Positions 52,113 to 61,269 of a stretch of 64,000 bases of DNA are shown one piece after another. Each line of letters opens with the position of its first letter. Position 1 is the stretch's first letter. Made by a program: the position numbers and the translations under genes. The notes under the pieces were generated by a model that was not told the DNA's origin, searched no databases, and saw only the letters and a list, made by a program, of their open reading frames with translations. Source of the DNA: Acidobacteriota bacterium (GTDB lineage Bacteria > Acidobacteriota > Blastocatellia > Pyrinomonadales > Pyrinomonadaceae). Where the stretch lies: positions 1 to 64,000 of the forward strand of contig JAKOVX010000128.1 in the NCBI GenBank assembly GCA_029781855.1. Direction: 5' to 3'.

Positions 52113-52982
52113 TTAGTCGTCGACGATCGCACCGTACAGGTCGGGCCGGCGGTCGCGGAAGAATTGCCACGTGTTGCGAACCTCACGGATCTTGTCCAAA
52201 TCGAGGTCGGCGACGACCAGTTCGTCCTGATCCCGGCTGCCGACGGCAAGCATTTGGCCGCGAGGGTCGCAGAAATAGCTCTGGCCGTAAAACTCGCCGA
52301 TGTTCCAAGGGGCCTCGGTGCCGACACGGTTGATCGCCCCGACAAAGTATCCGTTCGCCACGGCGTGGGCGGGTTGCTCCAGCTTCCATAGATACTCGCT
52401 CAAACCCGCGACCGTTGCCGACGGGTTGAATATGATCTCGGCGCCGTTGAGCCCGAGGCACCTCGCTCCTTCGGGAAAATGCCGGTCGTAGCAAATGTAA
52501 ACGCCGATGCGGGCAAATGCCGTATCGAAACACGGATAGCCCAGATTGCCCGGCCGGAAATAGAATTTTTCCCAAAATCCCGGAGCGACGTGCGGAATAT
52601 GCGTCTTGCGGTATTTGCCGAGATACGTGCCGTCGGCATCGATGACGGCCGCGGTGTTGTAATAGACGCCGGCCTGCTCTTCCTCGTAGATCGGCACGAC
52701 AAGCACCATCCCGAACTGCTTCGCGACGTCCCGCATCAGCTTGACGGTCGGGCCGTCGGGAACTTTCTCTACGGCCTCGTACCAGCGTGTTTGCTGTTCG
52801 GCACAGAAATACGGCGTCGTGAAGATCTCCTGAAAGCAGAGCATCTGCACGCCTTGGCGAGCCGCCTCCTCGACGAACTTCATCTGATGGTCGATGTTCG
52901 CCTTTTTGATCTGCTCGATCGGAGCATCCGCCGCTCCCTGATTGTGGGCCTGTATAAGGCTTGATTTGATGATCCTAGACAT
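52113..52982 (-). CDS. Nitrilase-superfamily amidohydrolase, probable beta-ureidopropionase
   Basis: The 289-residue protein has the carbon-nitrogen hydrolase triad: Glu52 in CFQEIF, Lys126 in KYRKTHIP and Cys164 in VYICYDRHFPEG. The loops KTHIPHVAPGFWEKFYFRPG and YICYDRHFPEGARCLGLNGA are those of N-carbamoyl-beta-alanine amidohydrolases. These cleave N-carbamoyl-beta-alanine to beta-alanine, CO2 and ammonia, step three of reductive pyrimidine breakdown. Its place in one operon with preT, preA and mmsA supports this role. N-carbamoylputrescine amidase is the nearest alternative. Confidence 0.85.
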   Translation of the reverse strand: MSRIIKSSLIQAHNQGAADAPIEQIKKANIDHQMKFVEEAARQGVQMLCFQEIFTTPYFCAEQQTRWYEAVEKVPDGPTVKLMRDVAKQFGMVLVVPIYEEEQAGVYYNTAAVIDADGTYLGKYRKTHIPHVAPGFWEKFYFRPGNLGYPCFDTAFARIGVYICYDRHFPEGARCLGLNGAEIIFNPSATVAGLSEYLWKLEQPAHAVANGYFVGAINRVGTEAPWNIGEFYGQSYFCDPRGQMLAVGSRDQDELVVADLDLDKIREVRNTWQFFRDRRPDLYGAIVDD

Positions 52983-52999
52983 TCAATATTCCCTCGTAG

Positions 53000-54088
53000 C
53001 TACTTTGGTTCAGCAAATTTTGCGTCATCGACAGCCGCGTTGTTCTTGACCTCGAGGATCTGACGCGTCCATCGAATATTCGGCATCGAGTATTTGATCG
53101 TCGCGGGAAGTTTCACGCCCCCGAAATCCTTGTAGTCGGAATAGTCCACCTGATAGACGAAAAATCCGAAAACCGTTGGTGTTGCCGACGAACGCCGGAC
53201 CAGGAAGCCTGTCTCCGCGTCGAAATAAAGCCGTTCGCGTACACCGGCGGCGGTCGACGCGGTAACAAAATACACCTCGCGGCCGTCGATACGGTCGACA
53301 AAGCGGAAATCCATCTTGATAAACACGTTCTTGAGATTGGCCGGATCGAACAGCTCGGCTTCGCGTTTGACCTGCTCTGCCTGGTCCGATGTGAGTGCGA
53401 TCGGCCCGGTGTCGCTGCGTTTCCAAGCGTTGGTGCCGTCGAAAGCCTCGGTAACGGTCGCTTTCGGGTAGGTCGTCGAAAGCGCGTATTTGTTGCCCTT
53501 GAAATATAGCATTTCGGGTTCGGTCGTTTTGCCGTTGGGCTCGACGCGGTTCGCTTTTATCGTCCGTGAAGTGATCTTCTGCAACGCCGCCGCACCGCCG
53601 GAGGCGGCAACGTATTTATCGAGTATCTGATCCATCGTCGGTTTGACCGCGGGCTGTGCCGGACGTTCCTCGGGTGCGGGCGGCATAAGGTTCGGCACGC
53701 TCAACGGGTGTTCGCGGCCGCCGTGACACGTAGCGCACGTGACCTCGGTCTTGCCCTCGAAATGGCCCTTATTGATCTCGAGGGTCATCTTCATCATCTC
53801 GCGAGCTGTGCCCTTTTCTTTTTTGTCGTCTTTTGCCCACTCGTCCACGATGTGGCAAAAGCTGCACTTAACGCCGAGCGAGGCGGACATCAGGTTCATC
53901 ACCTTGCCCAGCTGATCGGCCGGCATATCGTTGAGGACCTTGATGTTCTTGAATTTTTGTCCCGCGGTCTCGACTTGTGTCTGAGGGGGCGTAGTCTGCG
54001 TTTGCGCGGCTGTGGGCTGTGTCCTGAAGATAAGTGCCGCAAAGAACGGCACGCTGAGAACGATGGCGATCAACTTCAATTTCTTCAT
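53000..54088 (-). CDS. Dihaem c-type cytochrome with lipoprotein-localisation-like C-terminal domain
   Basis: I use ATG 54088; an upstream TTG also reads in frame. The 362-residue protein has a signal peptide (LIAIVLSVPFFAALIF). Two CxxCH motifs follow, CSFCH and CATCH, at about residues 75-79 and 118-122. Around them are KFKNIKVLNDMPADQLGKVM and MPPAPEERP, a pattern shared with the reaction-centre cytochrome c subunit family and common in Acidobacteriota. A C-terminal domain of about 200 residues resembles outer-membrane lipoprotein-sorting proteins (GKTTEPEMLYFKGNKYALST, LYFDAETGFLVRRSS). It probably carries electrons in the periplasm. It is not evidence of photosynthesis. Confidence 0.8.
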   Translation of the reverse strand: MKKLKLIAIVLSVPFFAALIFRTQPTAAQTQTTPPQTQVETAGQKFKNIKVLNDMPADQLGKVMNLMSASLGVKCSFCHIVDEWAKDDKKEKGTAREMMKMTLEINKGHFEGKTEVTCATCHGGREHPLSVPNLMPPAPEERPAQPAVKPTMDQILDKYVAASGGAAALQKITSRTIKANRVEPNGKTTEPEMLYFKGNKYALSTTYPKATVTEAFDGTNAWKRSDTGPIALTSDQAEQVKREAELFDPANLKNVFIKMDFRFVDRIDGREVYFVTASTAAGVRERLYFDAETGFLVRRSSATPTVFGFFVYQVDYSDYKDFGGVKLPATIKYSMPNIRWTRQILEVKNNAAVDDAKFAEPK

Positions 54089-54156
54089 AATTACTTTCAA
54101 TTACGCGGTCTAATTCTTCTTTTTAATTTTCGTCAAAAATACTTTCGGTCCGGACC

Positions 54157-55197
54157 TTACTTAACTGCGATCGCGGCACTCGACGGTCCCATCAACGGCA
54201 TCACGAACGTTTCCTTGAATCCCGCTGCCATCGCTAATTCCTTAAAGTCCGCTCCCGAAAAATCGTACCCTTCCGCGGTCTCGATCAGCATATTTAGCGA
54301 CATCAGCAGGCCGAAAATATTGTGCCGCCTGTCGTCGTCGATGATGCTCTCGATAACGACCAACGATCCGCCCTCCGGCAATGCATCATACGCCTTTTTG
54401 ATCAGCATCTGCTTGTCGGCTTTGCCCCAGTCGTGAAGGATGTTTCCCATCGTGATCACGTCGGCTGACGGCAGAGGATCGCTGAAGAAATCACCTTCGG
54501 CGATCTCAACCCGATCTGCAAGCCCGAATCTTTCGACGATCTCTTTCGCGACCGGCGTGACCATAGGCAGGTCGAACGAGGTACATTTCATGTGCGGATT
54601 GGTCGCAGCGATCTGTGCCGAGAGGTGAGCTCCGGACCCGCCGACGTCACAATGTGTCTTATATCGCGAGAAGTCGAACAACTTAGAAAACACAATGAAA
54701 TTTCCCATCTGTATCGCTCCCATCGCCATCACGAACTCGCGCATTTTGGATGGATCTTCGTAAAGTATCTCGAAGACAGCTCTGCCGCCGGTCTTGACCT
54801 CGTTCTGCGGCTTTCCCGTCTTCAGTCCCTCCTCCAAGTCTGCCCAAAAGCGATAGAGCCGATGGTTGCACATTTCCAGCATGCCGCCGACGTAGGTCCC
54901 CTTTTTCTTATCGAGAAAGAGATCAGCGTCGGGCGAATTTCGATAACGCGACGTTTCCTTTATCCCCTCGCGGGAAAGAAATCCAAGCGCCACGAGGGCG
55001 TCGAGAAAATCGTAGAGTCCTCTCGGGTGGAGCCCGAGTCTGGCACCGATCTCGCTGCCGGAGAGTTCACCTTCGGCCAAAACGGTGAAGAGTTCCATGC
55101 TTACTGCCGCCAAAAGGGTCTTCGACGCAAAGAACGACATTCCAACATCGAGGATCTTTGCGGGGCTAAAATCCGACTGCGGTTTTGTGTTTTCCAT
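54157..55197 (-). CDS. SAM-dependent O-methyltransferase (acetylserotonin/COMT-like)
   Basis: I use ATG 55197, preceded by GGAGGAG. The 346-residue protein has an N-terminal winged-helix dimerisation domain (LFTVLAEGELSGSEIGARLG), the SAM site CDVGGSGAHLSAQIAATNPH, and the catalytic-histidine region ITMGNILHDWGKADKQMLIK, the small-molecule O-methyltransferase pattern. The substrate is not known; this family methylates phenolic and quinone-like compounds. It sits between mmsA and a cytochrome gene with gaps of 23 and 68 bases, so it is probably in the same transcript. Confidence 0.85.
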   Translation of the reverse strand: MENTKPQSDFSPAKILDVGMSFFASKTLLAAVSMELFTVLAEGELSGSEIGARLGLHPRGLYDFLDALVALGFLSREGIKETSRYRNSPDADLFLDKKKGTYVGGMLEMCNHRLYRFWADLEEGLKTGKPQNEVKTGGRAVFEILYEDPSKMREFVMAMGAIQMGNFIVFSKLFDFSRYKTHCDVGGSGAHLSAQIAATNPHMKCTSFDLPMVTPVAKEIVERFGLADRVEIAEGDFFSDPLPSADVITMGNILHDWGKADKQMLIKKAYDALPEGGSLVVIESIIDDDRRHNIFGLLMSLNMLIETAEGYDFSGADFKELAMAAGFKETFVMPLMGPSSAAIAVK

Positions 55198-55220
55198 CTC
55201 CTCCGTACTTCTCCTTATCT

Positions 55221-56699
55221 TTAGCTCATCCAATTGATCCCTGCTTCGGGGTTCCATTTGGTGGTCGTTTTCTTAAGTTTGGTCCAAAATTCGATCGAAC
55301 TTTTGCCCGTTATGTCGTTCGCTCCAAATCGTGAATCATTCCAACCGCCGAAAGAAAACGGCTCCCTCGGCACGGGTACGCCGATGTTGACGCCGATCAT
55401 GCCGGCACTTGCGTGCTCCATCACATATCGGGCCAGGCCGCCGCTTTGCGTAAATACCGCCGCCGCGTTGCCGTACGGATTGGCGTTCTCTATCTTGATA
55501 GCTTCGTCGAGGGTGTCCGTCCGCATGATCGAAATAACCGGGCCGAAGATCTCCTCCGTCGCGACCGACATTTCCGGCGTGACGAAGTCAATGACGGTGG
55601 CTCCGACATACGTACCGCCCTCTTTGCCTTCGACCACGGCTCCGCGGCCGTCGACGAGGATCTTCGCACCGTCGCGTTCGGCCTGGGTAATGTAGCCCTC
55701 GATCCTCTCTTTGGCGGCCTTCGAAATTACCGCGCCGAGATTCTTGCCGGGTACGATCTTGCGTGCTTCGTCGCAGATCTGGGCAATGATCGGGTCGACA
55801 TTGCCGACTGCCAACATCGCCGACGCCGCCATACACCGCTGGCCGGCACAGCCGGACATCGATGCCGTCACGTTCGTTGCGGTCATCGACGGATTGGCGT
55901 CGGGCAGGACGAAAAGGTGATTTTTCGCACCGCCGAGAGCGACACAGCGTTTGAGGTTGTTCGTGCTCTGCTGGTAAACGAGCTTCGCGACCTTGGTTGA
56001 TCCGACGAAGCTGACCGCCTCGATATTCGGGTGCGAACAGATGCCTTCGACAATGTCCTTACCGCCGTTGATGACGTTAAATACGCCGTCGGGCAAACCT
56101 GCCTCTTTCAAGAGCTGAGCCATTCGCAGCACCGACAGCGGCACGAGCTCGGACGGTTTCATTACCATCGTGTTGCCAAGGACGAGCGCGTTCGGCATCG
56201 ACCAATTAGGCACCATCAGCGGAAAATTGAACGGAGCGATCGACGCGACGACCCCGACCGGAAAATGCTCTACGCGGCACTCGACGCCACGGCTGACCTC
56301 CAGAACCTCGTTTGAAACAAGCTGCGGCATCGAGCAGGCAAATTCGGTCAGCTCGATACTCTTGTCGACCTCGGCTTTCGCTTCGTCCCACGTCTTGCCG
56401 TTCTCCTCAACAATTAGGGCGGTCAGCTCGTCCGAGTTCTGTTCGAGTAGGCTGCGATAGCGGAAAAAGACCTGAACGCGTTCTTTGATCGGTTGCTGGC
56501 CCCACGACTCAGACGCCGCTTTGGCCGACTGAACGGCTTTGTTCAGTTCATCGGCAGTCGACATCGGGACCGACGACAGGAGATTGCCGTCGATAGGCGA
56601 TGTGACGTCGAGATACTCAGAGGACGCACTCTCGACAAATTCGCCGTTGTAGAAATTTTTGACTTTCGGATACTTCATACTAGCAGTAGCGGATTCCAT
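55221..56699 (-). CDS. mmsA: (Methyl)malonate-semialdehyde dehydrogenase (acylating)
   Basis: I use ATG 56699, two bases after the transporter stop and behind GGGAGAG; the frame extends upstream into the transporter gene. The 492-residue protein has the aldehyde dehydrogenase fold with FVGSTKVAKL, the catalytic cysteine Cys289 in GCAGQRCMA and the MmsA-specific C-terminal FSFGGWNDSRFG and TKWNPEAG. It oxidises malonate semialdehyde to acetyl-CoA and methylmalonate semialdehyde to propionyl-CoA. In this operon it would finish uracil and thymine catabolism; valine catabolism is an alternative. Confidence 0.94.
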   Translation of the reverse strand: MESATASMKYPKVKNFYNGEFVESASSEYLDVTSPIDGNLLSSVPMSTADELNKAVQSAKAASESWGQQPIKERVQVFFRYRSLLEQNSDELTALIVEENGKTWDEAKAEVDKSIELTEFACSMPQLVSNEVLEVSRGVECRVEHFPVGVVASIAPFNFPLMVPNWSMPNALVLGNTMVMKPSELVPLSVLRMAQLLKEAGLPDGVFNVINGGKDIVEGICSHPNIEAVSFVGSTKVAKLVYQQSTNNLKRCVALGGAKNHLFVLPDANPSMTATNVTASMSGCAGQRCMAASAMLAVGNVDPIIAQICDEARKIVPGKNLGAVISKAAKERIEGYITQAERDGAKILVDGRGAVVEGKEGGTYVGATVIDFVTPEMSVATEEIFGPVISIMRTDTLDEAIKIENANPYGNAAAVFTQSGGLARYVMEHASAGMIGVNIGVPVPREPFSFGGWNDSRFGANDITGKSSIEFWTKLKKTTTKWNPEAGINWMS

Positions 56700-56701
56700 A
56701 A

Positions 56702-58192
56702 TTACTCTCCCTCGGCGGTATTTACCTGGGGCGGCAGAAACTTCATCAAGCCCCAATGCACGAAAAACGCGACGCCGAAGCCAACGAACCAGCCGTAATC
56801 GTAAAGCACGCTTAACTCACGAATTATCAACCCTACCCACGCGAAAAAGCAACCCAGAAGCGTCGAGGTGACGGCCCGCCAGTTCCAGCCGCCGTATAAA
56901 CCCTTGCTGCGATAGAGGTCTCCGAGGTTCAGGTTCTTTCGTCGGACGATCCAATAATCGGCGATCAGGACGCCGGCGATCGAGCCCAATCCGCCGGAGT
57001 ATCCGACCAGCCAGCCAAATATGTAACCGCTCGGGTCGGCAAGCAGTTTCCACGGCTGCATCAATATCCCTATGATGCCGGTAATTAGCCCGCCGGTGCG
57101 AAACGAAATGAGTTTCGGGAACGCGTTGGCGAAATCGTTTGCCGGGCTAACGACATTCGCGGCAATGTTGACCGAGAGCGTCGCCACGACGACCGTAAAC
57201 ATCGAGATCGCGACCACGACTGGCTGTGAAAATTGGCCGACAAGCTTGACCGGGTCCCAGGCGTCCGCCGGATTCATGTGGGGGAATACGACGATCGCGG
57301 CCGAGGTGATCAGGATGCCCATCGCCGCAAAAACGACCATTGTCGTCGGAAGCGCGACGGTCTGGCCGACCGCTTGTTCGCGTTGGCTCTCTCCGAAACG
57401 CGTAAAATCGGGCATGTTCAGGCTGAGCGTCGCCCAGAAACCGACCATCGCGGTCAGGCTCGGAACAAATACCGGCCAGAATTCGCCAAGCGTGTGAAAT
57501 TTGCCCGGTTCATGCAGCAGAAAGCCGATGCCGCCCGCCTGATACAAGATCCAAGTAAGCAAAATGCCGGTCATGACGAGAACGTACGGAGCGGCCCAGT
57601 TCTCGACCATTCGCAATAGGTCCATTCCGCGGTAGATGATCAGGATGTTCATTCCCCAAAAGATGAGGAACGAGAGCCATTCGGTCGGAGTGTGGCCACC
57701 GACGGCCGCCCCCAAAAGATCGTGCCAGCCGGGAATGAACGCTGCAAAGAAGGTCTGCAGCGCCTGTCCGCCGATCCACGCCTGGATGCCGAACCACCCA
57801 CACGCGACTATCGCACGCATCAGCGCCGGCAGATTCGAACCGCCGGTGCCATATGCCGCACGCGCAAACACCGGAAAGGGAATACCGTACTTCGTTCCCG
57901 GGTGCGAATTGAGCAGGATCGGCACGAGCACGATGGTGTTGCCAAGCAGAATGGTGATCAGTGCCTGCCACCAGTTCATCCCGGCGGATATTAGGCCCGA
58001 TGCCATCATGTACGTCGGGATACAATGGGCCATCGAGATCCACAGAGCGGCGTAGTTATAGGTCGTCCAATTTCGTTTGGCGACCGGCACCGGTGCGAGA
58101 TCGTCGTTGTATAGCGAGGACCTGCGGATGCTCTCTTCGGCGTCGGCGTTCAGTTCTACGCGCCCGTCATCGTGTTGGATTGTTTCGATCAT
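56702..58192 (-). CDS. NCS1 family nucleobase/allantoin transporter
   Basis: The 496-residue protein has the NCS1 pattern: cytoplasmic N terminus with RSSLYNDDLAPVPVAKRNWT, the TM1 region NYAALWISMAHCIPTYMMAS, HPGTKYGIPFPVFARAAYGT and ACGWFGIQAWIGGQALQ, and about twelve membrane helices. NCS1 carriers import uracil, allantoin, hydantoins or cytosine with H+ or Na+. As first gene of the pyrimidine block it most likely supplies uracil, thymine or dihydropyrimidines. Its stop lies two bases before the mmsA ATG. Confidence 0.92.
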   Translation of the reverse strand: MIETIQHDDGRVELNADAEESIRRSSLYNDDLAPVPVAKRNWTTYNYAALWISMAHCIPTYMMASGLISAGMNWWQALITILLGNTIVLVPILLNSHPGTKYGIPFPVFARAAYGTGGSNLPALMRAIVACGWFGIQAWIGGQALQTFFAAFIPGWHDLLGAAVGGHTPTEWLSFLIFWGMNILIIYRGMDLLRMVENWAAPYVLVMTGILLTWILYQAGGIGFLLHEPGKFHTLGEFWPVFVPSLTAMVGFWATLSLNMPDFTRFGESQREQAVGQTVALPTTMVVFAAMGILITSAAIVVFPHMNPADAWDPVKLVGQFSQPVVVAISMFTVVVATLSVNIAANVVSPANDFANAFPKLISFRTGGLITGIIGILMQPWKLLADPSGYIFGWLVGYSGGLGSIAGVLIADYWIVRRKNLNLGDLYRSKGLYGGWNWRAVTSTLLGCFFAWVGLIIRELSVLYDYGWFVGFGVAFFVHWGLMKFLPPQVNTAEGE

Positions 58193-58277
58193 GATATTCG
58201 CATTTCGACAACTCCAGTCTGTGATGCCCCAGTTTGCACTTTAGGACATCGCTTCATATTCAAAGGACGTGCAAATA

Positions 58278-59594
58278 CTAGAGGGATGCCTTATAGCCAT
58301 CCCATTGTTGTTTCAGGTGATCCATCATCGAAGCGTATCGCGGATCACTCCTCAGATCGATTAGATCGGGGTCGCCGGCAAACAGCGGATAGCACGGGAA
58401 ACCGTCGTCAGCCGTATCCTGCAGCCATTTCAGGGCTTCGTCGTTCTTGTGCATCATTGCGTACGCGGTTGCAATATTGTACATGGTGTGGTGGAAATGC
58501 TGGTAACCACGACCGATCTCGATCGCACGCTGAATCGCTGCTTCCGCTTCATCGGTACGTCCTGCTTTTGCAAGAAGCATGGCCTTCACACTGGTGACAT
58601 TGCCGCCCTCGTCCGGGCTCGCAGCAAGGAAATCATTGACCACCCTGGCAGAGTCTTCGGTTCGACCGAGTTGGAAATAAAGCGTCGCCATTGCCCGGTT
58701 GACGATCGCCGGATTTGTATCGGCGGGGACCGTCTTTATGATGGTCAGGGCTTTGTCATAGTCACCGCCATATTGCTCGATCAGTGCAAGCCGCAACCTT
58801 GACGAAGTATCCGTAGGGTCGATCGCAATTGCCTTTTGATATTCATCTCGCGATTTGTCGAAAAGGCCAATATGCAGGTAGATCAGGCCAAGTTGCTGAT
58901 GCGCGTTCGCCAGATTCGGATCAAGCTCGACACCTCGTTTGAGCGACTGAATAGCCTGTTCGTGTGGAAATCGGCCCGCTTCGGTCCACATGACGTAAGC
59001 ACGTACAACATGCCCCTCAGCCAGGTATGGATCGAGGACAAGAGATTTTTCCGCAAGGAGACGTGCCTCGTCGATCAATTTGGCTTTGTCACCCGCGGGC
59101 GCCCAATCGTTCGCCCTAATGGCGTATGCACGTGCCAGCTCCGCATGCGCTGCTGCAAAGGTCGGGTCGGCCCTTACTACATCTTCGAGGATCTTGATCG
59201 CGTTGGCATTTTGTACTTGGTTCTCGCTGTCGGAGTCCAGCTTGCCGCGGAGATAATAATCGTAGGCCGGTGAGCCTAACTCTCTAAAGCTGCCTGCGAG
59301 CTGAGGCCGTGAGGTCCGAAAATAAAGAAAATATATGGTTATGCCCGCGAAGATCGTTAACAACGCAAAGCCCCCAGCGATCGTAAGGAAACGGATCCTG
59401 CGAGTTGATGACCGCGTGCCGTTCACCTTTGTTCCGTCCGACGTGTTTACAGGCGAGTCGAATTGCCGCGTTGGAGACTCGCTTGGATTATCTTCGGGCA
59501 CCAAAGGCCCTTCGAGCAAGGCACTGCCGTCGTCGAGACAATACAACAGCGTGTCGTCGTAGTAATCGCGTCTGCATTCAGGGCAGCGTTTCAT
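58278..59594 (-). CDS. Zinc-ribbon/TPR membrane protein, paralog 1
   Basis: The 438-residue protein opens with MKRCPECRRDYYDDTLLYCL, a cysteine-rich zinc-ribbon-like module (Cys4, Cys7, Cys19). A membrane helix near 70-95 (FLTIAGGFALLTIFAGITIY) follows, and then TPR units to the end (NLANAHQQLGLIYLHIGLFD, AIVNRAMATLYFQLGRTEDS). The N-terminal 25 residues are nearly identical to those of the 526-residue protein encoded at 61270. TPR domains mediate protein contacts; no enzyme motif is seen. Confidence 0.8.
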   Translation of the reverse strand: MKRCPECRRDYYDDTLLYCLDDGSALLEGPLVPEDNPSESPTRQFDSPVNTSDGTKVNGTRSSTRRIRFLTIAGGFALLTIFAGITIYFLYFRTSRPQLAGSFRELGSPAYDYYLRGKLDSDSENQVQNANAIKILEDVVRADPTFAAAHAELARAYAIRANDWAPAGDKAKLIDEARLLAEKSLVLDPYLAEGHVVRAYVMWTEAGRFPHEQAIQSLKRGVELDPNLANAHQQLGLIYLHIGLFDKSRDEYQKAIAIDPTDTSSRLRLALIEQYGGDYDKALTIIKTVPADTNPAIVNRAMATLYFQLGRTEDSARVVNDFLAASPDEGGNVTSVKAMLLAKAGRTDEAEAAIQRAIEIGRGYQHFHHTMYNIATAYAMMHKNDEALKWLQDTADDGFPCYPLFAGDPDLIDLRSDPRYASMMDHLKQQWDGYKASL

Positions 59595-59626
59595 AAGATT
59601 CTATTCCGGCAGACACCTCCCCGTCG

Positions 59627-61195
59627 TTACTCAATTGATACCACCGTTACAGATTTGGGTTCCAACTTTAAGATCAGTTTTCCGTTCTGAGCCTTTGCCG
59701 AGATCGGCTTAGGTACAACGGTATTTGGTTTCTCAAAGGTATTTACGCTATCAACCATAGGAGCAGTGAGCGTTTCTCCGACCGCGGATTTCGCTGAATT
59801 CCCTATTGTCGTGAGATCAATATCCGCCGCCTGGTTAGGATCGACATTTGTAATTTCCAGCCACAATTTGCCGTCCTTGCCTTTGGCGGCGACGGCATCG
59901 ACACGAGGCAGCACAATATCGCCGTGAACGTATTTGCCTGCGTCAAACGTGACAGGAATGAACGTCGCATCCTGAAATGGCACGTACATCTTAAAGACAT
60001 AATAGGTCGGAGTGAGGGCCATTTTCTCTTTGTCCGTCATGATCATCGCCTGCAGAACATTGATCATCTGAGCGATGTTTGCCATCCGAACCCGGTCAGC
60101 ATGACGGGCAAAGATGTTTATGTTCAGTGCGGCTAAGATCGCGTCGCGCTGACTATTTTGCTGAACGAGAAAACCCGGGTTGCTGCCGGGCAGCGGAGCA
60201 TACCACGCCCCCCATTCATCGATGACAAGAGCGATCTCTTTTTTCGGATCGTATTTATCCATAATGGCCGAGTGCTTATTTATCAGATCCTCCATTTTTA
60301 GAGTTTCCTTGAGAACGCGGCTATATTCATCCTCGCCAAACCCCACAGAGTTGAATTTATTTTCCCAATTGACCACCGTGTAGTTGTGCATCGAGAGTCC
60401 CTGCATATCCCAACTCCAGGTGTGGTTTTTCCATCCTTTCATCATTGTGTCGGTCCATTCCATAAATCGCGGCTCATCGCCGCCGGGGCCGACAGCGATC
60501 TTTAACATTTTGTCCGCATTTTGCTGTGCAGGGTTATAGTTTCTGACGAACCGGTTGAATATCTTGTATTGGCTTAAGTAATAGTCTGCGGTCATATTGC
60601 CGCCGCAATCCCAGCTTTCGTTGCCGATACCGAGGTAAGGGATCTTATAGGGAGCGGGATGACCATTAGCGGCCCGCTCTTTGGCAAGCGCGGTTGGTTG
60701 ATCGGTGGTTAAATATTCCAGCCACTCGGCGGCCTCCTGAGGAGTCCCGGAACCGACGTTGACCGAAAGATAAGCTTCCGAACCGATCTGGTCGATGAAG
60801 TCCATGAATTCGTGAGTCCCAAAAGTGTTGGGCTCGATCACGCCGCCCCAGTTTGGGTTGAGTGTCTTCGGCCGTTGAGCTCCGATCCCTTTACGCCAAT
60901 GATATTCATCGGCAAAGCATCCACCCGGATAGCGGATATTCGGGACCTTGATCGCCTTTAGCGCGTTGACCACGTCATTGCGAATGCCCCGCGTATTGGG
61001 AATTGTTGAGTCTTTTCCTACCCAAATGCCTTCATAAACGCCATAACCAAGGTGTTCCGCGAACTGACCGAAAATGTTTCGATCGATCTTCGCTCCCGGT
61101 CTCGAAGCATCAATGGTCAAGTCGACCGTTTGAGCGACCGCAAAGGCTACAAACGCCACCCATATCAAAGCGAAATTCAAAATATATTTATGCAT
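59627..61195 (-). CDS. GH51 alpha-L-arabinofuranosidase, secreted
   Basis: The 522-residue protein has a signal peptide (ILNFALIWVAFVAFAVAQT) and the GH51 barrel: IFGQFAEHLGYGVYEGIWVG, PNIRYPGGCFADEYHWRKGI, the acid/base Glu193 in GIGNESWDCGG and the nucleophile Glu327 in VIDEWGAWY. A C-terminal beta-sandwich (KLWLEITNVDPNQAADIDLT) follows. The enzyme releases terminal arabinofuranose from arabinoxylan or arabinan. No other polysaccharide-degrading gene is nearby. It sits between two TPR paralogs with short gaps. Confidence 0.94.
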   Translation of the reverse strand: MHKYILNFALIWVAFVAFAVAQTVDLTIDASRPGAKIDRNIFGQFAEHLGYGVYEGIWVGKDSTIPNTRGIRNDVVNALKAIKVPNIRYPGGCFADEYHWRKGIGAQRPKTLNPNWGGVIEPNTFGTHEFMDFIDQIGSEAYLSVNVGSGTPQEAAEWLEYLTTDQPTALAKERAANGHPAPYKIPYLGIGNESWDCGGNMTADYYLSQYKIFNRFVRNYNPAQQNADKMLKIAVGPGGDEPRFMEWTDTMMKGWKNHTWSWDMQGLSMHNYTVVNWENKFNSVGFGEDEYSRVLKETLKMEDLINKHSAIMDKYDPKKEIALVIDEWGAWYAPLPGSNPGFLVQQNSQRDAILAALNINIFARHADRVRMANIAQMINVLQAMIMTDKEKMALTPTYYVFKMYVPFQDATFIPVTFDAGKYVHGDIVLPRVDAVAAKGKDGKLWLEITNVDPNQAADIDLTTIGNSAKSAVGETLTAPMVDSVNTFEKPNTVVPKPISAKAQNGKLILKLEPKSVTVVSIE

Positions 61196-61269
61196 TGCAG
61201 ATCAAGTCCTCAGAGTAAAAAAATATGGCTATTGCGGACCCCATTTTCAGGGCATCGTTTCACACTGTT

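Noticed and set aside
53000..54088. Evidence of a photosynthetic reaction centre
   Set aside because: The cytochrome resembles the reaction-centre cytochrome subunit family, but no reaction-centre or pigment genes are present and the family is widespread in non-phototrophic Acidobacteriota.
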